Source: Pomacea canaliculata
Lineage: Eukaryota > Mollusca > Gastropoda > Architaenioglossa > Ampullariidae
Reading direction: 5' to 3'
DNA length: 64,000 nt
Assembly (NCBI RefSeq): GCF_003073045.1
Contig: NC_037592.1
Location: 17,875,844-17,939,843 of the forward strand
A program made the translations under genes and the position numbers. How positions within the stretch are numbered: position 1 is the first letter of the stretch; each line of letters starts with the position of its first letter. The notes under the pieces were generated by a model that was not told the origin of the DNA, searched no databases, and saw only the letters and a list, made by a program, of their open reading frames with translations. Positions 11,889 through 25,300 of this stretch are shown here, piece by piece.

Positions 11889-14029
11889 TCGAAGTCGAAG
11901 CCACTATACACGGGTCGTAATCGAATGTAATTCCCCCGCCACACAACTGTTAACTGTCAATGTGAAAGGATGAAAAAAAACACCAAAAAACAAAACACAC
12001 ACACATTAGTGGAGCAACACACAAACACCAAAGCAAAACACACATACACGCAACCCGAGTAAAAGGGGTGGTAAAAGTTGTTTAAATCAAACATAGAGGT
12101 TAATATTGATGATCGCGCCTTCCAACTTCAATAGGGATTTATCTATTTTTCTTTCTTTATCTGAAACGTGTCCAATTATAACTTTTGTGATTTTAGTAGT
12201 CTTTTATTTCAAGGGAAAGCTAGATATTGAAAGAAAAACAGATTTACCTACTATATCGAACTGGTAGATTAATAATTGTCAATTGTCTTTTTTACAGAAA
12301 ACGTGGCCGAAGTCTTTCTAGTTCATGGTCAGTCGTAACCGCAGAGTTCTTCTTTACCATAATTTATTCTTTGTTATGTGAATTTCATATTAGTGCATGT
12401 GTGTTGTTTCATCAAACAGAATGCTGGGATCTGGGAAGAAACGATTTCAACTGAAGTATGGGACCGGATTGTGATGAAGCAGTCGTCCATTCATGAAGGC
12501 CTCCTTGGTGTGCCTTTACATACATTATTATATATGAGCATGGACTAGTATTCTAGTGAACTCTCTCCTTGGTGGCTTGTTCTAGCCTTCGGGCTGGATG
12601 GCGATTGTCAAGAAAGATCACGAGATCTTCGGCGAAGCCGACAAAACTGAGAAGTGTTATGATTTGTGCAGTAGAATGAATGAAAGCCTGCAGTGTTAAC
12701 CTAAGAGTCTCAGCTTTTATCACAGCTGTTTGTAGACACCTGGAACGGTGGTTACGAAAAAGAAGATTTTACTCTAGCAAACTGAAAAGGAAGAGGTTAC
12801 CGGGTTATACTTTACACTTTTCTGAGAAAAGTAGATCCAATGAGGCAGTTTCCTGTCATTAGTAAAGGGTAGGTGTGTATGAAAAAAGCTGTAGACTCCC
12901 CTACCCCCTCTCCTAATTTTTCTGTACTATTTAACCATGTAAAAGATCGTACTTATTACATGTGATATATCAAAGCATTTATTATTACGCAGTCACAATG
13001 TATTTATGAACATTAAAGTAAGCTTGGTGTAAGCAGCTTCTGGAATTAATAATACATGTATGTTGAAGGCTTTACTAATATGCTTATACCTGAGACTATG
13101 GACTGTTTTTGCTAGTATTCTAAAATGGATTGTTCTAGCATTTAGGTTGGATGACCTTCGCAAAACTTGTTGATGTGCAAAGAAGTTATTTACAACTAAT
13201 TTATCAAAAGTATATAAATATAACAAATATATGAGTACCACTATTTATCTACTTAAAAAAATTAAAGAGTGGCAAATTTGTTGATTATATTTCATAAGAG
13301 AGGATGACGGTAGGATGGGAAACAGTCGTATTTTTGAATTGTATATGTCTTATCCTTGAAAGACGTGAGAAATATGCAGTTATAGCAAGAGTGTTGATTA
13401 TTGCAAATAATTCTACTACATGAAATTAATAAGATTCTATAATAACCACATTCTTACAAACAAGCGATTCTGTGTGTTCAAGAAAAGAGAGTCGGTTGGT
13501 AGCCGGCACCACCCCAATGTTTATCTCCCTTTATCAATAAGCCGACGATGAGTTGAACCCTCACCTCACCCTACTGTCCTTTGATCTGGTCCGCGAGCGT
13601 ATCGATTACTGACAGTTTTCCAGGCAATGCCAGGTGCGTCTGTACGTGTGTACGCCTGTGTGTGAACATAAACTAAAAAGCTTTTATTAATTTCAACAGG
13701 ATGCCTTTCTTAACAATGGTCTTAACAATAGCACGATTTATACTTTCAACAATTTATTCTGATTTAATTTTCAATCAAGTGTTAGTCTTTCAAGTAATAT
13801 ACAATCAATTATCAAGTGTGCTTCTATAATTTTGAAAATCAGTGTTTTGATTCACTTTACGTTCTTCATTTAACAGGCAAGATTGTGTAGAAATGAAAGA
13901 GTATGAAAAGATGCAGCAACAATATTCATATGCATACACACTTTGAGACAGCTGGTTAGTATAATTTTGGTAGTAAAAATAACCATTAACAACACAAAAA
14001 GCTGTCCGAGACAGCAACAAAAATAAAGT

Positions 14030-14145
14030 AAAGGTAAAGGTCATCTCCTAACCTTTTCGGGTCGTTGGGGGTGAGGTGTTAGAGACCACTTTTCTCGGGG
14101 CCAGCTTTACATATGGGCGGTGCCCATCTAATCTCTCTCACTGCC
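14030..14145 (-). repeat. SINE, 5'-truncated copy
   Basis: Only the tail half of the SINE family is present: AACCTTTTCGGGTCGTTGGGGG, then ACCACTTTTCTCGGGGCC, then GGGCGGTGCCCA. The tRNA-like head is absent. On the minus strand it ends in TTTACCTTTACTTTATTTTTG, a simple-repeat tail. 5' truncation with an intact tail is the usual outcome of reverse transcription. Confidence 0.7.
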
Positions 14146-14344
14146 ATACTATGTATCTAAATCAGGAAGATGAGAATCATTATTTAAACCAATATTCACC
14201 TCTACAATTAGTCCTTAATTTAACATATCCTTTATGTCTGAACATTAAAATAATACACTTTTGTTTTTTTTATGGGGGTTGGGCGGGTAAGACTTTTGTT
14301 TTGGCTCATTGGCAGACTGCCTCCAGAGAACAAAAATGCTACTC

Positions 14345-17342
14345 CTAGTTCGATGTTGCTAACGTCCTCTCCTTCAGCGTAATGGCAAGATCTGCAATAG
14401 TTTTGTTATGTGGCGTCCGCCGCCAGGTTTGCTGACCGATGCACACTCCGGGTCCACGCCACCAGGACTCAACGTCTTCAAACCAAGAAGGTCCACGGTT
14501 GGGAACATCGTTTGCCAAGGCGCACATTCGGCACCAGAAGAACGTGTTGATGATGTCACCAGTTCCCTTCCAGGCAAAATAGCTGTTATAAAGCGTGTCA
14601 TCTTTGTCCAGCTTCAGCAGATACTCTGCTAGCTCCTTGGGCGATTCGAAATCGTCAACGTGGATGAACGAATGTGGCGGCGCTGCTCTCTGGTAGTCCT
14701 CGGGGGCCGCGCCCATCACAATTGGAATCACGTCATGCCTGCCAGAATGATGTGAAAGAAGGTTAGTTGTTGTGGTTTGAAAAAAAAAAAAAAATCTAGA
14801 AATCGACAAATCCAAAGTCCTCTTACCACGGACCGTACATGTAAATCCTTGCTCCTCTGCAACTCCTGTACGCATGATCACACACAAGCGATTACCTGTG
14901 TACCTCTACCCAATCAAACAGCATATCAAACTTCAGTGCACAGTCATTCAGTGTTTTACCATCGCGTAGAATTTGAAAAAAGCCATTAACACAAGATTCT
15001 TCTTAACCAAATAAATCAGCACGAAATTTGACCAAGTCTGGGAAACTATTTTTTAAAATAACCTTCTTGTTAAAAACTTTGTCAAACTTCGTCCAAATTT
15101 GTCCCGTTAAAAAGAACTTTTAATAGCATTTTCCAACGGAGTCTGAAAACGTAAGAGAGTTGTGAATACCATAAATTTCGGATTATTAAGCACACCTGTA
15201 TATAAGACGGACCCACTAAATTAAAAAAAAAATGTGTCCACAAATAAGCCGCACTGGTTTATAGAGTCTCATCGTACACACATTTTATAATAAACAAGAT
15301 ACACGAAAGTTGATATTTCGACACTACCTGTTATCAAATATTTTTGACGCAGTATTACATGACAAAGAAAATACACTAATAATCAAAGTAGTGTCTGAAC
15401 ATAAGAACCCGATCAAAATATTAACATATGTACACTGATTTTAACCTTAGATCAGAAAACACGGTAAAAGTTAAACTCGGAGTTTGAATCTCTTTTAATT
15501 TTAGGGATGGGGTACACTACAGTGATGATATGTAAGTGCCTTATAAAAAGTTATTGGACCAAATGATTCATCTTGTAATTTAAAAAAAATCTGATGAGCT
15601 ACAGTTTAGTGCTAGGCTTTATTGCCGCTCTACGAATTTATCTTAAAACATTACTTGAGAAATTTGTAGGTTTCGCAGCTCTGTGGAAGTGCAACACTAC
15701 ATTAATTAAAATGCGTGAATTCAGTATATATATATATTAAAAAAAAAAGAAAATAGAAATAATTGTAAACAAAATTTTACACAGTTTAGTTCGAAAATAG
15801 AACAGAAGTGTGAACCAAATGGCGCGTGTGTAAGGCATATGGAAGTATTTATTTTTAATTTTTATCTCGCAGTCTTTGATCTAAGTCAGAAAAACACATA
15901 CACACGCGCGAGAGAGGGAGGAGAGAGAAAGAGCCAGAAAGTCAGGCGACATTGACTATATTCTGTTAGATGTAGCACGATAATAAATGCTATGACGCAC
16001 TGCAGTAAACTGGAAAACTAACTTGCATAAAAATAAGGCAGACAGCTGCTGGTAAGGAACCAAAAAATGTAAACAATCGCCGGGGAAAGAGAGAGGCTAA
16101 CATTTTCTTAACCAAGACATCAGTGCAGGCGAAACTGTAACCCGTCACTGTGAATGAAGGCAAGTGACAATGTCATTTAACTGTTATCGTTCTGTTACTC
16201 CATTATATCTATCTAGTCGCCGATGGTAAACTCACTCGACAGAGCTGATATTGTCGAGAGCAATGTGCGATACTCAAGGGGAGGAAAGATATTTTAAAGT
16301 TGGTCTATTCTATAGCTAAGAACAAGTGTTTCATTTTATGGTTTCGCATGTGAAATAAAAACATCCAGACTTACTTGAGTCCATTGATGAAAAATTTTTC
16401 TGTGATGTAGTCCCTGCAATTCGAGTTCTCGAAGGCCAGGTAAAACTTGTAGTCTTTGTTCAGCATCTCAAAGCATTTATTGTTCTGGAATCGAGGACAC
16501 TTAAGCGTCCCGCACGCACCATAAATGTCAACTTGGATATATTGAGATAGTTCATTGGCATATTGCCGTCGGCCATTCCTTGCTCCACAGTTGGAGACAA
16601 ACCAGGCAACCTTCTTCGTCTTGCCTTCTGCATAGTTCTTGGGCCGGGGCGGCTGCACAGACGAATTAAAAGGCACGAACTTTTCGTAAGGAGCAACAAT
16701 GGTGGAGTCGTGACGATATGTAGCCGTCCAGTTGAAAAAAGAACGGCTCGAAGAAAATGTCATGGTATGGTATGGCGACTCCAGCATAAACAATGCCCAA
16801 ATCTGATTCATGGACTTCTTAGGGTCTCTTTGACTTACCGAATGCTGAAAAAGGACAACATCTGCTTCATCGAGCTTTGAGTGTTCGTCAAGTAGAGTAC
16901 AGCTACTCACAGCGCACTTTTGCTCTTTAAATAAGGTTTGCCCACGAGGAATGCTCCAGCTTGACAAGCCACTATATACGAGAATCTTCTTTAGAGGAAC
17001 TTCTTTTTGGTCTTGTAGGGATTGAGGAATGAATTGAAGCTGGCTAACGATTCTGTCGTCCGAATATTGATCAAGACTTGGATAAATGGAAGGTCTCTTT
17101 AAAACGAAAGGTCTCGATGAGTTCTGCATCAGTCGGTTATGTAAAACGTAATCGTGGATGCCCTTACCGAAGAAAGTCGGCAGATGCCGAGGAGCATGCC
17201 GGAAGTTGCCTCCCCATGGAAGGGCACCATTGCGATGTTGAGCGTCGAATCCCATGTCCATAACGTTTAAGTTGAGATAAATGACAACGAGCAAGAATCC
17301 TGCCAGAAGAATCTGTAGAAGCTTTTTCACGTACAGACGCAT
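14345..17342 (-). CDS. Alpha-1,3-fucosyltransferase, GT10 family (453 aa)
   Basis: Golgi type II membrane enzyme that transfers fucose from GDP-fucose to N-acetylglucosamine-containing glycans. Two coding exons, 17342-16375 and 14738-14345, join in phase across a GT-AG intron (donor AA/GTAAGTC, acceptor CTGGCAG/GC). The N-terminus has a short cytoplasmic MRLYVKK and one membrane segment (about residues 8-28), then a stem and the catalytic domain. The GT10 signature is clear: VAWFVSNCGARNGRRQYA, VDIYGACGTLKCPR and YKFYLAFENSNCRDYITEKF, followed after the splice by IPIVMGA and SYFAWKG. The length is normal for the family. Acceptor specificity within GT10 cannot be read from sequence. The intron carries a MITE fragment and AT-rich simple repeats. 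Confidence 0.92.
15168..15285. mobile_element. DNA-transposon-like repeat fragment in the fucosyltransferase intron
   Basis: ACCATAAATTTCGGATTATT is followed by three diverged copies of a TATAAG-CCGCAC-like motif (AAGCACACCTGTATATAAG, AATAAGCCGCACTGG, GGTTTATAGAGT). This organisation recalls a widespread terminal repeat of non-autonomous DNA transposons. I could not find an opposite end. Confidence 0.35.
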
Positions 17343-17477
17343 GCTTTCCTATCGACACCAATATAACGTGCAGCGCGACCGAATTCCTTTGTGGGACTGC
17401 ACCATATGGACACTCAACAGCTCTCTCCTCACTTCACTTCTGATGACAGATGGTTGTTTACGATTATAGTGGAGACT
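17343..17477 (-). other. 5' untranslated exon segment of the fucosyltransferase
   Basis: Upstream of the ATG on the minus strand a pyrimidine-rich tract ends in TTTTCAG near 17478. This suggests that the coding exon begins there with about 135 bp of 5' UTR and that a further noncoding exon lies upstream. The ATG context is AAAGCATGC. Confidence 0.45.
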
Positions 17478-17721
17478 GAAAAGAAAGAAAGGGAGAAAAA
17501 ATGTTAACAGACGTTTTACTTTCTTAATTATCTTAAGAAATGTGACAGTGTTTGTTCAAAAGTCTGTGCAGGCGCCATTTTTGGAAGCTGGTGTTAATGA
17601 TCGTGCAGACATCATTTATAAAAACCGGTGCTAAAAAGTACACCTGCATAAAACTAGAAAATTTCAGTCGAGCAAAGTTCCAACTTTAGGTCTATAATAT
17701 AAAAGGAAAAGGGTTTTTTGT

Positions 17722-17968
17722 TTGTTTATTTAGGTCTTTGGCGATTGAGACCTCACTTTTCTCGGAGCCATCTTTATGTGAAGGCGGTGTCCTTCTCTCC
17801 ATAGCTGCCTTACCTTCCCCAAACCTCTTTAGAGTCGCATACCTATTCTCGACAGCTGGGTCAACTAAGGGAAGTTTGCTACACTACACGGGTATCGAAC
17901 CAGCATACCTCTCGTTTTCGGACGCTAGTACTCTAACCACTCGGCTCTCCGTTTCCCCAAGAAATATC
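17722..17968 (-). repeat. tRNA-derived SINE, best-preserved copy
   Basis: Read on the minus strand, the head carries a box A-like AGCCGAGTGGTTAGAG and a box B-like GGTTCGATACC at normal tRNA spacing. A conserved central block follows (CAGCTGTCGAGAATAGG, then GCGACTCTAAAGAGG), then the tail-side block GAGAAAAGTGAGGTCTC, ending in CTAAATAAACAAACAAA. This is the reference for the copies at 2819, 3240, 14030 and 60905. Molluscan SINE families commonly have such a layout; I do not assign a family name. Confidence 0.88.
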
Positions 17969-20402
17969 ATATATGAAGAAATGACAACTACGACAACAAT
18001 GATAATCAATTATATATATATCGATATAATAAAGCAAACTCCGTTTAAAATAGCATTCTGTATATAAAGTCCCATAAACTTGTCCTATTGTTTACCGTTA
18101 CAAATGTAAAATACTTCTTGAAGAACTTATAATAAGTCGAATTTTCTTGAGACGAAAACACCACTGCTCATTAGTTTCAAAGGTAGCATACGTTATACTC
18201 TGTATTCCACTGTAGCGGAATCAAATGCATGTACATGTGTAGTGTATTCTTGATGCTAAATTACGCTAATAAGGAAGAGTTCCTTCGAAAACAACTATCA
18301 AAAATGGTTAATGTAACTTTTGGGGGAAGAATGAAGTATTACACAGTTACTTTGAGGCGATCACGAACTTGTCCGTGGTGGCGATGGTGACACCGAAAAG
18401 TCCTCGCAGTAAAAGCAGCAGTACATACAGACGTTGAGCTTTTGTCACCATCAAGATAGGCTACCTGTTAATTCTGCGATAATCTTTCACAACAGAATTT
18501 ACAGTCTTCGATTAGCAAAAAACAAAAATAATAATTAGTAGCATCTTGTGCTAGATGAAAATCTTCCCATATTAATGTGATAAAACTCCACTTAACCACT
18601 GAAATATCCGACTGTTTCTTGTACCCATTCACAAGAAATGTGCATGGATACAATGAAAACCTTTGGGACAACGGGTTTTTAATACGCACTTACCTATTTT
18701 AGGTATAGTTTTTGAAACTGCATATCCCAAGCACACTGGTAAATAAAGTAGGTAACGCCAAGAACATTCACTGATCGCTTGCTGTATGTAAGAATAATTT
18801 TGCTTTTCACAACATTATCAATTGCATCCACTACAATAGACTATTTTTTCCTTTCATGAGAATAGTCTAAAAACGAAGGTAAACACCTAGTAATAATCAT
18901 GAAACCACTGCAAGGATGTGTACATTCCAAACGAACTATGTTTTGGGTAGAATCAAAGATGGTGAATACCATCTTTCGTCGAATGTTCTACAAGATCTAC
19001 GAACTTCCGGTGATTTGGTAGACTTTTAATCTTTTAATACTATAGAACTTTTCTTATTTTTGCCAAAAATAATTAAAAGATAGCATAGTATGATGCAACC
19101 CAGACATACAAAGAGAAGAAAACAAATTGATACTGACACGTTTAGATCCAGAAACGTTTTCACGTCCTAGTTCTCATCTCTGCTCACCGGAAGTAACAGA
19201 TAAAATATAATTGTGTAAAAAACACCAGAATATTATTTGTTTAATTGCATATATTTTTAAAACATCTTTTGCGATTTATATAAATATTTTTACTCCCCTC
19301 CAAAGTCTCAAATAAAGACTGACAGACAAAGTTGGTGTAACGTTTTGTTATCGATTAGAATTCCCTTATTTGCGCGAATAATATTTTAGTGACACTATGA
19401 AAATGCGTCTACATCGGTTGACTGGTGCCGCTAAGAACTTCTTCTGACAACAGTTAAAAGGTGCAAATATTTCTGACTTGACCATGTGACAAGGACCAAC
19501 ACTCTGAGACTGTCCTTCCGGTTCACCGGAGGGAGACTGGCGCACAAGGAAGAATAAGCAGGTGAAGTATTTACCTCCACCCCTCGACAACTGCTATGGG
19601 TTGATCAACGCAGGGGATTACAAATCAAGAGAATGAATGAAATGAATATTAAGCATATTCAACAGCATTAACAGTACATTTTTTAAAACTTTGGCCTTGA
19701 AAACCAAGGTCCGCAAGAAGTGTCTAACTCTACAACCTATTAAAACATTGGATTTTTTTCTTTTTGCCGTCCCCCTCCCTTTCTCTCTCTCTCTCTGCTT
19801 GCACACGTGCACCTCAATCACGGATTAGCGTCTTTTTTTCTGGCTCTGTCCAAACTGGACTTCACCATTATTATTAGTAGCATCAAAGACAAAGCACACA
19901 AAGGCAGGACCAACGTCACCTATCTGAATCGATAGCATTTCATCCCCAAGTTGGAACGTTTTGAGTAAGAAAACGGTAGTTAAGATGGGCCACTGAAAGA
20001 GTAGATTAGCATTTATTTATTAACTAATAATGTTAGTTACTTCTTCCGTTTCAATAAAATGTCCAGTAATTGATATTTATCTAGACATCACATGCCAGAA
20101 CATTTTAGAGATGCTTACTGTTTCTTCCTCTGCAGTAGTACTACTCTTGCCATGCACACCAATCGTCATTTCCACGTCGCCAATACCCGCACTGCGACAA
20201 TCGCTGAAAACGGAGCAAGCTCTTCCCACTACGGGATAACATGTGGCCTAGTTTCATAAGAAGAGAAACATTTGTTCAGCAGCTTTCTGCATAAAGCACA
20301 TGGTGTACTCTTTTTCTTAATTGCCTACATGTAAAAGCCTTTCTTAACCTCACATGTGTTGCTGAATGTTTGACCAAGCTTTGACATAGTTTTTATATAT
20401 AA

Positions 20403-20735
20403 CCATCATGCCACAGCTCTGCCAAATTTGGTCACATGTTCCTCTTTATTTGTCCTGTCAAGAAGGGCCTTAAGAAACACAGTCCTAAACTTACAGGAAA
20501 TAGTGTATGCGCTTTCAGCATACCCCTGACTGTGGGTGATCTCAACCAGATCAACCAGATACAGGAGATTCTGACAAATGGAGACCTGCCCCCCCAACCG
20601 GACACAGACAGTGATCCACTGACTGTCCTATGATCAAATCCCTGGACATTTTTGTCCTCTGGAAGAAATCTACACCACACAGTGTTTGGTGCTGATGTGC
20701 CACAATCTCACGACCTTCTCAGTATTATATTTCTA
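20403..20735 (+). other. Possible relic of a coding sequence, unrecognised
   Basis: Codon-like composition continues across a single in-frame stop: IPLTVGDLNQINQIQEIL then PPQPDTDSDPLTVL, a TGA, and then SNPWTFLSSGRN and HHTVFGADVPQSHDL. It stands out from the AT-rich surroundings. I cannot match it to a family. It could equally be chance or an antisense shadow of a decayed repeat protein. Confidence 0.2.
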
Positions 20736-22214
20736 GGGTGAGTTTATGTCTTGGGATCTGTAACTGCCAACAACCAGCTGAACATCAGAGTATCAGCAGA
20801 TGCACAGTGATGGAAAATGTAGTGAAATGCAAATCCCCTGAAGTAGTTGTGACACATTAAAGAACTTGGCAAAGTGAAAAGCTTTTAAAGCTTTTACCAC
20901 ATTTTAAGAACTCACATTTCTATAGAAGAAAAGTCATATTCACTATTAACATTATCCACTCCCATAAGTTGAACGGTTATGGCCGTTAGTATGCTAAGAC
21001 TCACATTTTTTATATTACAAAAAATTACAAGCAGCCTAATATATCATCAGTTTAGCATAACAAATATGTTTATTTTGCAAAACAGTTACTAAAGGAGCAC
21101 TTTACTACCTCACAAATACCCTAAATGTCCTTTTTCTATCTCAAACACTTTTTTTCCTAAATCTGTACAGGAGTATAAATATATTCTTAAAAATTGTAGT
21201 CAATCTTTCAAAAATGCACTTAACAATATCATATACTCTTAAATTTGCACTGGTGTGCCATATATGAAAGAAAACTTAGTTTAGAATCTTGGCTCTATTA
21301 ATCTCCTTCATGCCCTCAAGCTTATTCTTATATGAATAATTACTAGAATTAGAGGATATAACGCTAAATAATTATAACAGAAAATCTTTAACCACACAAA
21401 TTGTCTTTGGAAAAAAGCTGGCATAAACCAATTTGCTAAATTAAATGCTCATATGACATAATTTTGCATTATCATATTATATAGCTCTTTCTTCATTTAA
21501 CCTGCATAGATTTTCATCAGTTAATTTTTATTGAGCATAATAAAAATATGTAGGAGACACATACAGCTGACAGTTTTGAAAGTTGCTGGAAGTCTGCACT
21601 TGCTATGTTAATGCCCTATAAATTAACAGTGAAAACGGATTTTTAATACAACCTTATTTCACCACTTTCTCTTCCTAATTTCTGCATGTTCCATTCTACC
21701 TATAGATGCTTTTTCATCTTTTCTTTAAGGTGACACTTTTTCTGATTTCAATCACTGTATATATAGTTACTGTAAAATTTAATACCCACATCAGTGTGTA
21801 TAGTTGCTGTTGGAATACCCTTCTCTCCTATCCTTTTATGACTGCTTATTACAACACTTGTTCTTCCTGCCAAAAAATGTTTGAAAAACTTATATGCACA
21901 CTTCAGAAAAGCACTAGCTTTGAAAAGTACAAAAACTAATGAAAGTACGGCCAGCTGCTAGCGGATGAAACTATGCTTGCATGATATGGGGACAAGCAGA
22001 ACTGCTGTATGCATGTACCCAGTCCGCAGATCGCCTATTGCTAGTTGTTTTTGCACAGCTTGTCAACATACCCGTCTAGTAACCTTGGAATGAAATTTCT
22101 AGGTACAATAGGCAAATGCAAAGTTTTGTGTAACTGTCTGCAAACAGCATTTAGACTCATATCCCCCATTCCCCCCACCCCCTCAGATCGGATGGGTTTG
22201 GTCTCAGGAAGTAT

Positions 22215-22313
22215 AATTGGCACGTAGGTCTACTTGACGTAGTACATCAAACGGAAGTAATTGGCACGTAATAGATTAATTAGGGCTACTTGACGTAGTA
22301 CATCACATGGAAG
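22215..22313. repeat. Imperfect direct repeat pair
   Basis: AATTGGCACGTA and CTACTTGACGTAGTACATCA occur in the same order in two adjacent units (22215-22258 and 22259-22313). The second unit has extra bases between the motifs. Each long motif contains the palindrome-like ACTTGACGTAGT core. This is a local duplication or part of an unrecognised repeat. Confidence 0.75.
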
Positions 22314-25300
22314 CGCTATCATTGTCACCTCCGTGAGAAAATGATGTAACAGAAACTGTTATAGTACCTTCATGACTATACAAAAGTCCAGCAATTAAAG
22401 AGATTCACGATCGGTAACCCCAGTACTTGCAAGTGAGAGAAAGCACTGAACACAAGGAGTCGGGTGGCTAATCTTTTGAAATACGGGTACGAATGCAGAG
22501 TACTCAACGGTACCTATGCACTGGCTGTGGAAAAAAAGATACCTGTGTATTACGCATACTGCACAATCAAACTTCAAAACAAGTCTAATCCTCACCTGTA
22601 TTTGTCACGCAGGTCTTAAACAATTTACCATCTTACTGTTGCGGCCACTAGAGTATAGCAAGGGGTAACTTGCTGCGACAAGCAGGGCTACCACAAGCTC
22701 AGAACAGGTGCGAGTGGCCAGCAATGTGTCGCTGCTGGATAACACGCAACTATTTTTGGCTTGCTATGGCGACACCCGTTTACACTGTTCCGGGATATGG
22801 GTGGGTGGTCACGACGCGCTTGTGCAAATACACTTTTCTTGAGGTGAGATGATAGTTGGGTACGATCCGGTAGCTGCTGCTTGTTGCAGTTCAGTTTTGG
22901 AGGGGAGCACACACTTCTGCACTAAAGATAAGATAATGCGACTAGTTTGTATCAATTGTATGTGGTCTAAGTGTGACTGTGTAAACGCGGGTGTTTTTTT
23001 TTTTTTTTATTGTCTGTTAAGTTTGTGCGCCCACTAGGCAGTGTAGTTGCTGCGCCAAATAAAGCGAGTAAATGCATCGATACGAAAACAAATTCAGCCA
23101 GATTCAGACCACGGACATATGCTTTGTTTGTAGAAGTTAACGCGGAAAATTCGTCTAATTGTCCAGATATAAACGGATGTGTGTACAGATCGAGCTTTCT
23201 CAGAGTTGGAGTCACACAATATTGTTTCGGAAATATGTATACACATGTAAATTTGATGAAAAGTTAGGCAATACCTATATAACTTTGCAATCGCTTTCAA
23301 ACTTTTTGTCCAGAGGTGATAACATTGAGAATATCGTCCATTTTGATCAACGTTTCTTTTGAAGCCCGCAGTCTCCTCTTAACACTTCACTTGCAACTGA
23401 ATTATAAATATATAAAACAAACTCAACGCCATCAATCGTAACTATTCATCGCAATAGTACATGTCAGATATAAATTATGATAAAATTGGAACAAAACGCA
23501 CAAAGAAGACAAACACATGTAATGGGGGAAACAAAGATTAAAATTCGATAGTGTTGTTAATAAACAATTTAATACCAATTATTTTATCATAAACACACAC
23601 GTGGGTTTTTTTTTTTTTTTTTTTGACAGTCAACGATGATCTATCAATTTCCAAAATGTTTGGTGTTAGAAACATGTCCGTCACTATTATGATATGGAAC
23701 CAGGTACTAACTAGCACTCACATGTAAATTCAATATACATTATAAAATATATATAATGAAATACAAACATTAACGAAAACTAATTTTCTGTCAGCCAAGT
23801 CGTAATAGCAACTGGTACGTGTGAGACGACAATTTGTTAGCGCGCAATCTCACCCCCGTTTCACCTATTAATGAAATTCTCTTTCATCGTTCCTCGATCT
23901 GTATTTCCTGTTTACACACGGATTCACAAGCACATCCAATCAAGCACTCTCTCACACAAACGTGTGCACGCCGAGGGAAATACGCTTTACAGTGTATTCA
24001 GTCATTTAAAAAAGAAAACATTAATTTTAAAACTGGATCGATTAACTAAATGATTGTTGACGCGGCAGATGAAGTTGTTGTAAAGAAAGGGTGGGGAGAA
24101 GGTATATGATAGAGCATTTGTTCAGGACTTGTTTAGCTTGAAAAATAGCAGACTATATTCTATACTCACCTTAGACCAGCGAGCAATATTTTGACATAGA
24201 ATGAGCAGAGGTGGTATTCTTTACAGAGGCCATAGCGCTGTCTATAGTCTGAGCAGTCTGATGCATTATACGTTGTCGCAATCTCAGTGTTCACTGGTAT
24301 GGCGATTAGAACAGGTATCTAAGACCAGTTGTGAAAGTCTTTCATTTTGCGCACAGTTGGCATTCGATGCCCAGAACGCGGCATGGCAGAAAGCCATGGT
24401 CAGCTCCAGTGCATCGCACGATCGAGTCGATGTCGTCTGCGATCTGTCGGAAACAGCATTCGCTACACCATTTCACCATCGGCCGGTACAGCCCACGTTG
24501 CTATGTCCTGCGTGGTCTGGCTTCGTCGGTCAGTGTTAGGAATAAGAGATGAGACCGCGGCATGTTTCCACGAAGGCCCCAGTGCTCATTAAATTTGTAA
24601 ACACCACAGAGTTCCGTGTAGTGACAACTGCTACTAGTAGTCCGGGCCACGACGTTTGGCGTGTAACTGTGATTGGTTCAGCACACGATCACATTCCTCG
24701 CAAGAACCTGCCGAGGAAAAAATCAATATTTGTAGGGCAGAGTTTAGCACTCGGGTGCCATGTCGCGAGAACACGCTGGATGAGAACTGGCACATCTGCT
24801 TTTGCACAGCAGCAGTCGCAGTCATGTCTTCGAGCCTTTCTTGTTCCTTTTTATTTTTAACCATTTCTTCAACAGAGTTATGGTGGGGATGGGGGAGCAG
24901 AAGGACGAAAGTAAAGCACGAACGGTTGAAATCTCTATAGTAACGATCTGTACATCTCGATCTTTATCGGCCACGCCCAGTATATGTTGTAAAACCACAT
25001 TTCATACCTTCGCACACCTGTACCAACCCCTGAAAACTGTCCCTAATTATTGTTAGTGAGTGGAGTTAACCGTAGGTCGAGTACGTGGGTCAGGTGTGAT
25101 GTCCAGACGACAGGCAAGAAGCGTATATAGACTACATTCACTACAGGGACCATCTACTTTGGTCTCTGCATTACGCGCCCGACAAAACATTTTAGTATCA
25201 GCAGTTTGGAGCATTAAGATCATAAGATGGATCATTTGGAGAATTTTCCATGGAAGTGACCTTCACCCCACGTGTCAGTTTGTCCTCTTCCGGATTAGAT

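Larger units (their letters stand above)
8331..14029. other. Intergenic and upstream region, no coding exon seen
   Basis: The near part must contain the 5' leader and promoter of the zinc-finger gene. The segment 10.2-11.3 kb is richer in CpG and GC than its surroundings but its overlapping short open frames show no domain. A CA-rich tract lies at about 11990-12055. Apart from the MITE end at 11816-11888 I see no named feature. Confidence 0.4.

Noticed and set aside
13478-13620. tRNA-like SINE suggested by GAGTTGAACCCTC
   Set aside because: A single box B-like string without a convincing box A, body or tail.
24201-24539. 112-residue open frame in the GC-balanced island at 24.2-24.5 kb
   Set aside because: No domain, no splice partners and several equally long overlapping frames. 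Composition alone explains it.
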